A DNA stretch of 64,000 nt from assembly GCF_037893015.1 (NCBI RefSeq), contig NC_133661.1, forward strand, positions 188,554,491 through 188,618,490. Direction: 5' to 3'. The stretch comes from Macrotis lagotis (Eukaryota; Chordata; Mammalia; Peramelemorphia; Peramelidae). The notes below the pieces were generated by a model. It saw only the letters and a program-made list of their open reading frames with translations. It had not been told where the DNA came from and searched no databases. Made by a program: the position numbers and the translations under genes. Position 1 is the first letter of the stretch. Each line of letters opens with the position of its first letter. Of this stretch, positions 44,354 to 55,604 are shown piece by piece.

Positions 44354-44929
44354 AATCGTACTTTTAAAGTTATTATTTTCTTCAGTTTTTCATAATTTTC
44401 CTGCATGATTCATTGTTTTTCTCAACTTTTCTTCATCCTCTCTTCTTTGTTTTTGTCAAATGGTTTTTGTGCTCTTCCAAGGTTTAATTTTGGATTTGAG
44501 ATGTTTGAGGCTTCATATATTGGCATTTTGTAACTGCTATCATATTCTGAGATAATGTTCTTATCAGAATAGTAGTTTTTATAGGTAGTAATTTTTGTTT
44601 TTTTATTTTTTACTAATGGTGATAGCTGAGCTTTGCTTTTGGGGCAAAGGGGTTAGATTCCCAAGATTCTTACACTCAAAGCAGGATCTAGTCTCTAGTT
44701 TAGCTCTTGCCTAAGACTTTCCTTATGTTATCTAATGCCTCCCTGCATTAGGAAAATCCAAACCAATTCCACCTGATTCAACAGTGTTCCTGTACCTCAA
44801 ACTTTGTCTTCTTAACTGATGTTGACCTGCTGCACTACTGGCTGGCTGAGCCCAGGCTTGAGCTGCACTGCAACTAAGAGACTCCTGCTGGTTTTTCAGC
44901 TCTCCTCCCTTACGGCCAGCAGTTTGGCA

Positions 44930-45320
44930 TGCACTTCCGTATGATGAGACCTGGGTTGGAGAGAGAGACACAAACAATATAATGTTGTGAATAAATATTA
45001 AATTTATTGTTGAACATCCATTCTCTTATAACAAACCTTATCTCAGATATGAGAAGTCAGACAAAATCCAACTGCATAGCTCCCTGATTATGTTTACAAT
45101 ACTTGTACTTTGAAGTCTTTTATAATTCCTCATCAGAATTTCCCCACTACATTCCAACCTCACCACATGTATAAGTCAAGATTCATTGGTGAGCCAACCA
45201 TTCTATTTAATGAGCAAGAATACATGTTTAACATCTGGTTATGGGATGCCTGCATTCTAACTCCACAGAAGCTAGCCATCTACACTTCCTGTGCTGGGTT
45301 ATAGCCCCATTTTAACCACA
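44930..45320 (-). mobile_element. candidate solo LTR (fossil), minus strand
   Basis: On the minus strand the stretch begins TGTGGTTAAAATGG, has a TATAAAAG box near 45120, an AATAAA near 45000 and a pyrimidine-rich end finishing with CA near 44930. That order fits a solo LTR. No clear target duplication and no internal genes are seen. The family is not assigned, and it may instead be unrelated sequence between two L1 pieces. Confidence 0.35.
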
Positions 45321-45364
45321 TGAGAAAGACATTTATTGAAGTTCCTCTGTGATATTTTGAGTTG

Positions 45365-46740
45365 AGAACTTTTTCCACTCTTGTTCTTTTGGATTCTGTA
45401 GCTTTATATTTCAGTTAGTGGCTTCATTTAAAGTTGGTTAGGAGAAAACTCCAGAAGCTTCCTAGCTTCCCCTATTCTAATTTGTAAGAAATTATTTTCT
45501 TCAGTGAGATTTTGTACCTCTTTTTCCCTTTAACCAAATCTCTTTTTTTAAAGGAGTTCTCTTTTTTCTATGAATTTTTGTGTCTCTTTTACCATTTGGT
45601 CAACTATTTTTTAAGGTGTTACTTTCTTCTTCACTTTTTGTGACTCTTTCCCCAAATGGATAGCTCTCAATAATTTTCTTGAATCACTTTTATTTTTCCC
45701 AGGTTTTTCTCTATCTCTAATATTTGATATTTTAAATTCTTTTTACTGTACTAGGAATTCTTATTGGGCTTGTCTAATTCACATCTTTGAGGTTTTGCTT
45801 GTAAGCATTTTGATATTGATGTCTTCTGAATTTGTGTTTTCTTTGCTGTCTTCAAAGTATTTTGTTACAGGTAGGTGTTTTTTTTGCTAATTTTTGTAGG
45901 TTATTTCTTTACTTTTAACTTATGTTAAAGGTGGAATCTACTTACAGGATGAAAGGGATCCTGTTCCAACGTTTAGGGGGTTGTTTTTAGGGGGTTGTTT
46001 TTGTTGCTGTTTAACAGCTATTTATTATTGTGTATAAGTTTTCAGTTCTTCCAAATGGTATCAAGGAGAGGAGTGATCACTGCTTTCCTGGTCTATTTTC
46101 TGATCTTCATCTACTAAAGGACCTTGTTTCTCTAGACTCACAATTGATAGCACCTTCATAACCCTGGAAGTGCGACTAGATACTTTACTATCATGCAGTC
46201 ATTGTAGCAGGGTCCTGTATCTTCCATTAAAAACCAAAACAAAACTACTGTGATATCTGACCCCCTTTATTGGCTTAGGACCGAGAGCTCCTTGAGCTGA
46301 TGCTCCTGCTCTCATTGCAGCTTCCTCTGAAAATTGCTGCTGGTATTGCCACACATATGGGCTGTGCTCTCCTCTACCTCCAAGCCACTATTAGACCTCC
46401 TGCTGACCTCCTACATTTATTTTTGCCTGGAAAAATGATGCACCTCAATCTTTTGTTCCCACTTTCCTCCAGAATTCAATTTGAAGAGTAATTTTTATTT
46501 TATTTTTAGGATTTTTTTGTAAGGCAAATGGGGTAAGTGGCTTGCCCAAGGCCATACAGCTAGGTAATTATCAAGTGTCTGAGGCCAGATTTGAACTGAG
46601 GTACTACTGACTTCAGGGCTGGTGCTCTATCCACTGCTCCACCTAGCCACCCCTGAAGAGTTATTTTTAAGATGTGTGGAGGGAAATGTTGGGCAAATTC
46701 ACTTGCATTGCTACCCAAAGGCCACCATCTTGGCTCTGCC
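45365..46740 (-). mobile_element. L1/HAL1 5' end with ORF1 fragment, split by a SINE
   Basis: The 5' end near 46738 reads GGCAGAGCCAAGATGGTGGC. 5' UTR follows to about 46000 and decayed ORF1 coiled-coil sequence to about 45365. The ORF1 part resembles 44000-44480 of the outer L1. Confidence 0.65.
46498..46653 (-). repeat. full-length tRNA-derived marsupial SINE
   Basis: 'TTTTTTTGTAAGGCAAATGGGG', GGCTTGCCCAAGGCCATACA and CCACTGCTCCACCTAGCCAC are in order. The 16-bp flanks TGAAGAGTAATTTTTA (46482-46497) and TGAAGAGTTATTTTTA (46654-46669) differ at one base and mark the target-site duplication. It is inserted in an L1 5' UTR. Confidence 0.92.
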
Positions 46741-46859
46741 AAATAAAATTTATTCCTTATGATTTTACAGTACTCAGTATTTGAATTTTTTGCTGGTTCT
46801 TTCTGTTTATGTTATTGCAATTATTATTTAAATTATTTTAAATTTATTATTTTAAATTT

Positions 46860-48100
46860 AAATTTTTTGGGGTTTCTTGGTATAGTTTAGTTTATCTCTA
46901 TCAATTCACAGAGTTCTTTCATGCATTTCTAAATTGATTTATTAATCATTTCTTATGACACATTTATTTATAATATATTCATATACCAAAGCATATTTAG
47001 CCATTCTCCAGTTATTGGACATATACTGAATTTCCAATTCTTTGGTGGTGATAATTTTTTTTTATTTTGACCTTTATTTTTATCAGGTTTACCTTAAGTG
47101 TTATATAGCCTACTAAAGCAGTCTAAGAATCAAACAGTATGAATATTTTAATCATTTTACTTGCATAATTGAAAATTATTTTCCAAACTGGTTTTATGGA
47201 TCCATCAACAATATACTAGATTCCTATAATCTACATCCCTACCTCCAATATTCGTAATTCCATATTTTGTCATCTTTGCCAATTAACAGTAAATAAAGTG
47301 AAAGCTCAAAGTTGCATTTATTGTCATTTCTCTTATTAGTGATTGAGCATTTTTTCATGTGACTTAACAGTTTTTAATTCTTATTTTGCAAACGGTTTAT
47401 ATCTCTAGCTTTATTATGAGAACTAATTATATCCTTTGGCCAATGATCTATTGAAGAATGCTTTTGGCATATGAATATACATATATGTGTATATATGTAC
47501 ACATGTATACATAAAATATATCTTTGTATATGTACATATATGTTTATATGTAATTAAGTATATATCTCTGCATATAGATACATATATAGTTACAAATATA
47601 GGCTAATTATCAGAAAAATCTGATGCAAGATTTTTTTTCCAATTTGACCTCTTCTTATTGTAGATATAGTGATTTTTTGTGAAGTTTAGTAGTTTCATGT
47701 TATTAAAGTTATATTTTCAGTTTTTGAAATTTTCTCTTTTTTAAACTTTTTTTAAATCCATATGCTTCTCTTTTAATTTTTTTAAATAGCACCATCTTTT
47801 ATATTATTATATATCTATTTAGAAGGTACTGTGAAATATGGTACAAGTTATTGGTCTAAAAATAATTTCAGCCAGATTGTCTTCTACTTTTCTTGTCAGT
47901 TTTTTTTTATCAAGCAAAGAGATCATTTTGAGGTACTTTATGATTTCTGGCTTATAGAATACTTGGTTATTGACTTGGTTTCTGATTCTCTTTTTCCTAG
48001 CCTACCCCAACGAGATCTTTCCCTATTTTTTAACTTAAATCCAACATTTGTTACTGATTTATAATATTATTTGTGCTCTTAGAGTTTTTATTTGTAAGAT
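46860..48100 (-). mobile_element. old L1 3' region with a (TA)n insertion
   Basis: 'AAGCATATTTAGCCATTCTCCAGTTATTGGACATATACTGAATTTCCAATTCTTTG' is the diverged counterpart of 18330-18380. Further right, 'CTTCTACTTTTCTTGTCAGTTTTTTTT' and the segment to about 48100 look like ORF2 C-terminal sequence. It is more decayed than the other L1 copies. A TA/CATA array at 47470-47590 interrupts it. Confidence 0.6.
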
Positions 48101-49203
48101 AAAGGAATTGGAAAATTCTTGGGCCCTTCTTCCATCCAGCCATAAGTACAAAAAAATTTCTCCCTTTCTTCTAGCTCTTTCCTTTCTTCCTCTTGATGTG
48201 GGTTCACCACTTTGTTCTTTACCTTTCCTTCTCCTAGGATAGAACTTTAAGGAAGTTGGGGTAAAAAGGATAATCTTAGAGTCATACTGAATTTGAATTA
48301 GAAGCAATGGAATGTCACTGAAAAATAAATAAGCTGTCTTTCCCAATATATAGTGGATGTTTCAAAAGACTTTGTTCAGTTTTAAAATAATACACTGCAT
48401 AAAGGTAATTATAATAAATGTTGTGGTCATGTTAAAAGCTATCTCCTGGAAAAAGTAGAACATATTGACAACATTTGTTTAAGATCTGGCATTAAGGGGA
48501 AAAAATTGTCTGTTTTAATGACTTTTATTGGAAAACTAAATTAATTGGAAAGATGACTTCAGTTTTAGTATCCATTATCTAGTTGTTTCCCTAAGTTTTA
48601 TAGGTGAATAAAGCTGTATGTCAAAAAAATATTTATTAATCCCTAGATTTGGCAGAAAAGTTCATCATGATTTTGTACCTTAATGCTGAGAGAAATCACT
48701 TTAATACCATGATGTTATATATTTTATTTTATTTTTACATTATGGAATAAAACAAAAATTTGTAATAACATAGTACAATAAAAAGAAAATTGTACATGAA
48801 ATTGTAAATCTACTCTGCACAACTTGCCATTCCTTTCAAATATACAACAAAATTAACATGTAAATGTTTTCTCATTTCTTTTTTCTTTCCTCTGTCTTAC
48901 AACAGTCTAGAGAGGTAGGTCTCAAAAAGAATCAGATTATGTTATAATTGTAATAATAGAGCAGAAATGATCCCTAAGGAAAGTGATTAATATATTAAAA
49001 TTCATTCTTTAGTGAAAATCAACTTTTATACAGATGTTCATTTGATAAGACAGAGAGATGGAGCTGGGCAAATTGGTCAGATGGAGGCAAACATTTTCTG
49101 AATTTGAAAATAAGTTGAATGAGCATGAGAGGAGGGGAGGAAATGAGAGAAAAGGGAGAGAAAGATGACTCAAAGAACTTTCTTGAATAATATGTTTTAT
49201 TTG
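48101..49203. other. no gene or recognised repeat
   Basis: AT-rich sequence. Overlapping short frames at 48048-48346 and 49009-49266 show no domain. Confidence 0.4.
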
Positions 49204-49456
49204 GACTTGTTGTTCAGTTGTTTTGGTAATATTTGTTTGTGATTCTATTTGATGTTTTCTAGGCAAAGATATTGGAGTAGTTTACCATTTCCTTTTCCAA
49301 CTTATTTTATAGATGAGAAAATTGAGTTAAAAAGGGTTAAGTGACGTGCCTAGTGTCACAGAGCTACTAAATGTCTGAGATGTAGTTTAAATTTATAAAG
49401 ATGAATCATGACTCTAGACTTTGTGCTCTATTCATGGTGCCATCTAGCTGCCCTTC
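49204..49456 (-). repeat. MAR1-like SINE
   Basis: On the minus strand the RTE-type tail, the 'GTTAAGTGACGTGCCTAGTGTCACAGAGCTACTAAATGTCTGAG' body (reversed) and the 'GCTCTATTCATGGTGCCATCTAGCTGCCC' head are all present, so this is close to full length. Confidence 0.8.
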
Positions 49457-49789
49457 TTTGATGACCACATGTAAAGATTATTTTAGCTATTAAACAGTTT
49501 CATTTGCTGCCATGGTATCTAAACCATCTGGACCAAGCTGATATAATATAAGATGCAATTTTACAATTAGCATTAGATGCGTAATCATAGAACAAATTCA
49601 ATTCATAACATTTTAAAGTGCCTATTATTTCCATTAAATCTTCTTAAGGTGTAATTCTGACTTTGTCACTACCTTGACCAGAAATCATTGGATCTGGTGA
49701 TATTTTTCATCAATTTAGGGACCCTTTGACATAGAAAATTTTCCCAGTGCAGAAAAATGGTATCTTAATTTGATAGCTCAATGATATAT

Positions 49790-49915
49790 CAAGTCAAATC
49801 AATAGACATTTATTAAGTTTAATCTCTGTGGCAGGAATTGTGTTAAGTGCTAGGAGTACAAAGAAAGGCAAAAATAGCCTCTGCTCACAAGTGACTTGTC
49901 CTTGATCATATTGCT
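49790..49915 (-). repeat. L2 LINE 3' end
   Basis: 'AATAGACATTTATTAAGTTTAATCTCTGTGGCAGGAATTGTGTTAAGTGCTAGGAGTACAAAGAAAGGCAAAAATAG' is the reversed L2 3' end. Confidence 0.7.
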
Positions 49916-50132
49916 AATACCTGTTAGAGAGAGCACTTAAAATTCTTAAGACTGGTTATTTTTCCAAGATTTGATACTATCTTCCTAATTCCTTATTATT
50001 CACTAGATAAAATATAAACAATTTTACCTAAATCATCTGTCCCAACCAATTTTGGTTCCTATTATTTCCTTTGATGGTTTTCAATTTAATAAAAAATTCT
50101 GATGTCTAAATTTTAGACAAAATAGAAAACAT

Positions 50133-50284
50133 GGGGTAGCTAGGTGGTGTAGCAGATAGAGCACTGGCCCTGGAGTCTGGAGGAAGGAGTTCAAATCCCA
50201 CCTCAGACACTTAATAGTTACCTAGCTATCTGGCCTTGGGCAAGCCACTTAATCCCATTACCCCACAAAAAACACTAAAAAACA
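50133..50284 (+). repeat. full-length tRNA-derived marsupial SINE
   Basis: GGGGTAGCTAGGTGGTGTAG, GCACTGGCCCTGGAGTCTGG, 'GAGTTCAAATCCCACC' (B box) and CTGGCCTTGGGCAAGCCACT, ending in an A-rich tail. The flanks are A-rich, so the target duplication is not clear. Confidence 0.88.
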
Positions 50285-50289
50285 AATGG

Positions 50290-50640
50290 ATGACAACATT
50301 TTTCTGTCTTATCCTGCCCTCTTCTTCCTCTATGCATCCATCTTCCCAGGCTATTCTTTATTCCTGGAAAATATTCCTTCATCATATCTATCTTTCCCTT
50401 CAAGACTTATTTCACATACTACCAGGAAGTCTTTCCTGAATATTGTTAGTCAAAAATGGAGAATTACCTCTCTTCTATTTATTTTGGAACACTCTTCCTA
50501 GATCCTTCCTGTGCCTCCATCACATTCAATCTTGTATAATATTTATGTGTTTTTTTTTGAATCTTGATTATTATATTAGAAAGTCCATAAAATCAAGGTT
50601 TGAACTACTTTTTAATCTGTAGTACTCTTATAGACATGTA
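50290..50640 (+). repeat. L2 LINE fragment
   Basis: 'TTTATTCCTGGAAAATATTCC', 'TTCAAGACTTATTTCACATACTACCAGGAAGTCTTTCCTGA' and 'TCATTATATTAGAAAGTCC'-type motifs follow the L2 coding end and 3' UTR order. The two short open frames here are relics of it. Confidence 0.6.
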
Positions 50641-50654
50641 CCAAGTTGAAGAAA

Positions 50655-50775
50655 CAATGTGGCTTTGTGACTAAGGAACTCACCTTGGAACTTGGAAGAC
50701 TTAGGTTCAAATTCTGCCTCTGATATACAATGTTAGTGTGACCTTGGATGAGTCTCTTAAACCTCATAGTGTCCT
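50655..50775 (+). repeat. MIR-like SINE head
   Basis: 'CAATGTGGCTTTGTGACTAAGGAACTC', 'GACTTAGGTTCAAATTCTGCCTCTGATA' and 'GTGTGACCTTGGATGAGTC' are the MIR head and core. The tail is replaced by L2 sequence. Confidence 0.65.
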
Positions 50776-50779
50776 GCTC

Positions 50780-51000
50780 TTACTTTGGGATGCAACTCAG
50801 GATCTATTTTCTGGGTGAAACTTTTCTTGATCTGCCAAACTGCTATTACCCTCTGCTCAAGATTACCTTATTTATAACTACTATGCACATTTATATATTA
50901 ACTTTACAAGCTTCCCATTAGAATGTGAACTCATTGTGAGTAGGAATTTCTTGATTTTTTTGTTCTTTGTATCTTTCTCATCTGAGTGAATAATTTTGCA
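50780..51000 (+). repeat. L2 LINE 3' end
   Basis: 'AACTTTTCTTGATCTGCCAAACTGCTATTACCCTCTGC' and 'TTCCCATTAGAATGTGAACTCATTGTGAGTAGGAATTTCTTG' are L2 3' motifs. Confidence 0.65.
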
Positions 51001-51069
51001 GTCCTCAGGCTACTCTCTATGATTATTAGTTACAGAGAAAGTATCAAGAAATAGAGGAAATTCCTCACT

Positions 51070-51235
51070 GAATATATTTATATATATATATATATATACA
51101 CATATATATATACATATATTCATATAAATGCATAAATATATGCATACATGTTTTATAACTATATTATACATGATATAATTATACTAGAGTTTAAATATAC
51201 AATATATATTATATATCAGAATTAACTATATGAGT
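51070..51235. repeat. (TA)n-rich tract upstream of the second receptor gene
   Basis: TA arrays are interrupted by CATA units. They lie about 150-300 bp before the coding exon, so within the presumed intron. Confidence 0.8.
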
Positions 51236-51337
51236 GTAATCATAGAAGTACTTGCTCCATGCTGAATTGGTCCGCATTTTGCAATAAAGATAAAGAGGGA
51301 GGGAGAAATCATCCTTTAACTCAGTGAATAAATCTAT

Positions 51338-51351
51338 GTTCTTTCTTCTAG
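51338..51351 (+). promoter_or_regulatory. probable 3' splice acceptor of the second OR4K coding exon
   Basis: The pyrimidine-rich TTCTTTCTTCTAG ends 27 nt before the ATG. This matches the spacing of 28 nt in the gene at 10759. Confidence 0.55.
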
Positions 51352-51378
51352 CTGACTTCAACTTCCTTGGTCCTATTA

Positions 51379-52317
51379 ATGGAGTGGAGCAACAAGTCAG
51401 TGGTGACTGAATTCATTCTGTTGGGTCTATCTAGTTCTTGGAGTCTTCAGCTCTCCCTTTTCTTTGTCTTCTCTATGTTTTATGGAGCTGCTGTGCTAGG
51501 CAATCTGCTAATCATCCTCACAGTTATTACAGACTCTCGCCTGCACTCCTCCATGTACTTCCTCCTCAGCAATCTCTCTTTTATTGATATGTGTCAGGCC
51601 ACCTTTGCAACTCCCAAAATGATTGCTGACTTCTTACATGAGCACAAGACCATTACTTTTGAGGGCTGTATGTCTCAAATATTTTTCTTGCATGTTTTTG
51701 GGGGAAGTGAAATGGTGCTTCTTGTTGCAATGGCCTATGACAGGTACATTGCTATATGCAAACCTCTTCACTATATGACCATCATGAGCAAACAAGTATG
51801 CACAGTTTTGGTGGTGGTCTCATGGACTATCGGCATCCTGCACTCAGCAAGCCACTTGGCATTCACAGTGAACCTGCCTTTCTGTGGGCCCAACAAGGTG
51901 GACAATTTCTTCTGTGACCTTCCTCTAGTCATCAAACTTGCCTGTTTAGACACTTATTTTCTGGAGATCATGGTGCTGACGAACAGTGGGCTGCTATCTC
52001 TCATCTGCTTTATTCTTTTACTAATTTCTTACACAGTGATTCTTCTTACTGTACAACGTCGGTCCTCTGGGGGCTCCTCAAAAGCACTTTCTACCCTGTC
52101 TGCCCATGTTACTGTTGTGGTGCTTTTTTTTGGACCATTGATCTTCATTTACATTTGGCCCTTTGACAGTTTCCCCATTGACAAGTTCATCTCTGTGTTT
52201 TTCACTGTCTTCACTCCATTCTTGAACCCCGTCATTTATACTCTGAGGAATGAAGAGGTAAAGGCAGCCATGAGGAAACTGAGGAGTCGACACATAGAGT
52301 CCAAGCAGATGTCTTAG
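51379..52317 (+). CDS. olfactory receptor, OR4K subfamily
   Basis: This is an intact 312-residue class II olfactory receptor. I start it at the ATG at 51379 (MEWSNKSVVTEFILLGLSSS), because an in-frame extension to 51367 would have to begin at TTG. Features: N-glycosylation site at N4, GN in TM1 (41-42), SMYFLLSNLSFID (58-70), C97 and C179, MAYDRYIAIC (118-127), FFCDLP (177-182), KALSTLSAH (235-243), PFLNPVIYTLRN (280-291). It aligns without gaps to the receptor at 10759 with about 70% identity by hand count. The usual proline of the PMY motif is serine here (residue 58). Among human relatives it resembles OR4K5, OR4K13, OR4K15 and OR4K1 in parts, so I give no exact symbol. It presumably signals through G-olf in olfactory neurons; the ligand is unknown. 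The coding exon is intronless with a splice acceptor 27 nt upstream. Confidence 0.95.
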   Translation: MEWSNKSVVTEFILLGLSSSWSLQLSLFFVFSMFYGAAVLGNLLIILTVITDSRLHSSMYFLLSNLSFIDMCQATFATPKMIADFLHEHKTITFEGCMSQIFFLHVFGGSEMVLLVAMAYDRYIAICKPLHYMTIMSKQVCTVLVVVSWTIGILHSASHLAFTVNLPFCGPNKVDNFFCDLPLVIKLACLDTYFLEIMVLTNSGLLSLICFILLLISYTVILLTVQRRSSGGSSKALSTLSAHVTVVVLFFGPLIFIYIWPFDSFPIDKFISVFFTVFTPFLNPVIYTLRNEEVKAAMRKLRSRHIESKQMS

Positions 52318-52529
52318 GATATCACTATGACAAGATGACATCATTCCTGAGAAGTCCAATGGCTTTTTTATATTTTATGTCGCATTAATCATAATTCTTC
52401 TATTTTTGCATTTGAATTCTGGACATCATAGGCTCCAACACCATAGAATCGTATTATAGAGCTTATTTTTTGTGGATTCAGCTATATATAATGAGTCATT
52501 ATAGGGACATAATATATAATAATATAATC

Positions 52530-52860
52530 ATAGAGCTGAAATGTACTTTAGAAATCAATTATCTGGTCTAATCCCTTTGTTTCACTGATAAGAGAAAGGG
52601 AAGAAGCATTTATATAGCCCCAACTATATGCCAGACACTATACCACATACATAAATAGTATCTTATTTGATCTTCACAACAATTTTGGGAAGTAAAGACT
52701 GTTATGATCTCCATTTTACAGTTGAAGGAAATGAGGGAAACAAGACTCACCCAAGTGTCACAGATTTGATAAATTTCTGTTGTCAGATTGAAACTCAGGT
52801 CTTCCTGACTTCAGATCTTTTACTTTATCTAATATAACATCTAGCTACCCCAAAACATGG
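52530..52860 (-). repeat. MIR SINE
   Basis: The reversed MIR is clear: 'ATGCCAGACACTATACCACATAC', 'CTTATTTGATCTTCACAACAATTTTGGGAAGTAAAGACTG', 'ATCTCCATTTTACAGTTGAAGGAAATGAGGGAAACAAG', 'GAAACTCAGGTCTTCCTGACTTC'. The outermost 70 bp on the left may be another old repeat. Confidence 0.8.
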
Positions 52861-55339
52861 TTAGTGTCAAACAAAGAACTAGAATTCATGCTTTTTCCCC
52901 CCTTTTCCATTATGTTATATCTCACTGCAAAAAAGATATGAAAAAAGATCATTAGGTCCAGAGCTGGTTCCAGACTCTACCATGGCCACCAAATGAGGTT
53001 GTATTTTTATATAATGTATTTTCTTCTGTTGTAATGTCCTTTTAAATTATGGTCATATTTTGCTAAAAGAAAACTATTAACATATGTTCTATTTGTTGCC
53101 CAGTATTTATTATAAATTCATATAGGCAGGCATTGCCTTTTTTTCTTATATAGTTGTTAAAACACACACAAATTATTGGTTAAAGAAGCACTTCCAGCAA
53201 ATCAGGTAACAAAATATTTCTGTGAAGGGGAACATACAATAAGTTCCAATGGTTTCCATGCAAATTGTTCTTTTCTTTGAAAATTAAGAGTTAAATAAGA
53301 ATGAAGAATTTTGAATACTAACCTTTTTTGAGCCTGTTTCATCTAGGTGACAGAAACTTATATAAGTCCTATCCAGTTTTCAGGTGAGTAAAATGGGTGA
53401 TTTGTGATTGTCAATTTTTAAGTCCCCCATGAATAGACTGAACTTAGAGATAATTTAATGGTATAGTTAGTTGTTGAGCAAACAGGAGAGTACAGAATTT
53501 TCTTCTGGCCAGTATTGAACAAATTCAAAGTTTTTCCCCTTTTTGTTTTATTTTCATTATTTTTGTTTACTTTGTTTTTGTTGTCAGTGAAAAATAATAA
53601 AGGAAATAATGTGGGCCAGCAGTCCCCATGATAAGAACCAAGATGACCAACAATTGAAGACATGAAATGCAGAATTTAGTAGCCAATTGAAGCCCATCAA
53701 ACAACAGAGCCTCATCTACAAGTTAATAGAGATGTTTTGTCATTAGATAGCATATGCAAAATAGAAATGATTTGCTCATTGAAGAGCAGAGTTACTACAT
53801 TTAGTGGAGGGTAATAAAGAATGATGATAATAATGATAATAATCATCCTTTGGTATGAAATAGCAAAAAATAGTGACTTACAAAATTATGTGAATTATAG
53901 TGAGAGGTATACTGTGCAAGATATCCATGTTACTCCTTACCTTTTCTAGAACCATTCCATTCCAATGCTTACTTCAATATCCCACTATTATATGAATTGC
54001 CCAAGTCATAGATAAATTTTGATCACTTATTTCCCCTCTTTGTGTGCCATGTATACCTCTGTCCTATGCTCTCCTTATGTATTCCCTGGCAGCACTTGTT
54101 CCTGCTCTGTAACCTATCATCTATATTCTCTGATCAAACAATTTTGCTATCATGTGTCTTTCCTGGTCACATATGATCTCTGTTTGTATGTTCTATCTAT
54201 AGTGTAGTAACCCTTGTGAAAGTTTTACTTATGTTTTTAATGGGCAATCTACTGACATTTCTTTGCTATGCAGTTGTTGCTTGTCTTTTATTTTGAATCA
54301 ATGTGTCCTCTGTAAAATAAAACTCAACATTTAGGGCTTGGGAACTATGATTCTGTATGGCACTAACAACCACTCAGTACCATAAACCTGGAGACTCACA
54401 TTCAGAGGTTAGCTGGAACCCTCTTTTAAGAGATAGTTAAATTTTCAGTTTGAACATTTAAAAATTCAAAAATAATTAAACCATAAATTATGACTCCAGG
54501 CTTAAGAAAGTTTTCATCTTTAAAATTAAAAATGTATCAGAGTTAGTTGTAAAATATTGGTAAGCACTGTGTTAAAGGAGTTACCCCAGGGGTTTCATAA
54601 GTATAAGCTAAATGAATAGTACTATTAAGTAGGGGATCTTGTAGAAATTAAATCTATATTCTGGAGGTCATAGAAAAATGAATGTTTTGTGGAATACTTC
54701 AGCCATGGCTATAGAACATATTTGGATAGTGATCAAAGTTCTCCTGTTTGCATTTGATCTATAAGAATTTAAGCAACAAATTTATTACTTTTTGGATTAT
54801 AGGTCTATGAGTAAAGTGAAGAAAAGAGGGCAGAGAAATTTGACTGCTTCAACCTGATCATTAATAAAATGCTTAATCCTGCTTAAATAATCCAGATTAT
54901 TAAATTAATATTCCTCCTCACCTCAATTGTAGAAGCATGGCTTATATCTGCAGCCAAGAAAAGTTTGGAATAATAAAAGAATTATATTTAATTGAGTTTA
55001 TTTACTCTGTATACTATATTTGTAGAACATATAGTCCTTTAGGATAGGGATTTTTTTTTTCATTTTTGTATGACTTGTACCTGGCAGTGCCTTCCATACA
55101 ATAGACAATTTTTAATTTTAAATATTTTGTAATTTTTTAAAAATTTAAATACATATAAGAAAAGATAGAAAGCATAGCTATGTACATACCAAAACATTTG
55201 AGAGAATTTAATATATATTGCAATGCATTTCCATTTCAAGAAAACATTTATAATGAATATTTCAGCAACATTCCAATCCAATCACAACCTAACTGAGAAA
55301 TTGTCTATTTACAATTTTTCCTAATTTCATATGTTACTT
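52861..55339. other. no gene or recognised repeat
   Basis: About 2.5 kb of AT-rich sequence 3' of the second receptor gene. Short frames (53418-53663, 54019-54207, 55060-55281) show no family features. This is the longest stretch in the window in which I recognise no repeat. Confidence 0.4.
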
Positions 55340-55600
55340 TTCTTCTTGGCAATAAGCTTTATTTTTACAAGAAAATTTTAATTTAAAATAATTGAAATTA
55401 TCCATTTTGCCCTTCAATGATGCTCTCACCTTATAATATAGTTTAAGGTCTGTTATTGCTGAATCTACCTCATTTCCATGATTTTTTGTCTGGTTTCTAT
55501 GAAGTTCTTGACCTTTTATTCTTCCAAATGAAACTTGTTATTATATTTCTAACTCAATAAGATCAATTTTGGTAATTAATTTTAATGAATAAACTAGTCA
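55340..55600 (-). mobile_element. L1 ORF2 C-terminal fragment
   Basis: 'AGCTTTATTTTTACAAGAAAATTTTAATTTAAAATAATTGAAATTATCCATTTTGC' parallels 36010-36055, and the part to about 55560 parallels 19350-19650. Heavily decayed. Confidence 0.6.
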
Positions 55601-55604
55601 AGTA

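Larger units (their letters stand above)
34205..44925 (-). mobile_element. old L1, outer layer of a three-layer nest
   Basis: The left part (34205-34805) is an L1 3' end and the right part (42072-44925) holds endonuclease, inter-ORF and ORF1 sequence, with 5' UTR-like sequence from about 44640. A younger L1 (34820-42057) lies between and duplicated CTCTTATCCCTTTT of the host element. Before that insertion, this L1 had already lost central ORF2, because its 3' end runs into the endonuclease region at about 34750. The right part also holds two SINEs and a retrocopy. No frame is intact. Confidence 0.6.

Noticed and set aside
51771-52359. Minus-strand frames opposite the second receptor gene
   Set aside because: They are shadows of the intact receptor with no recognisable features.
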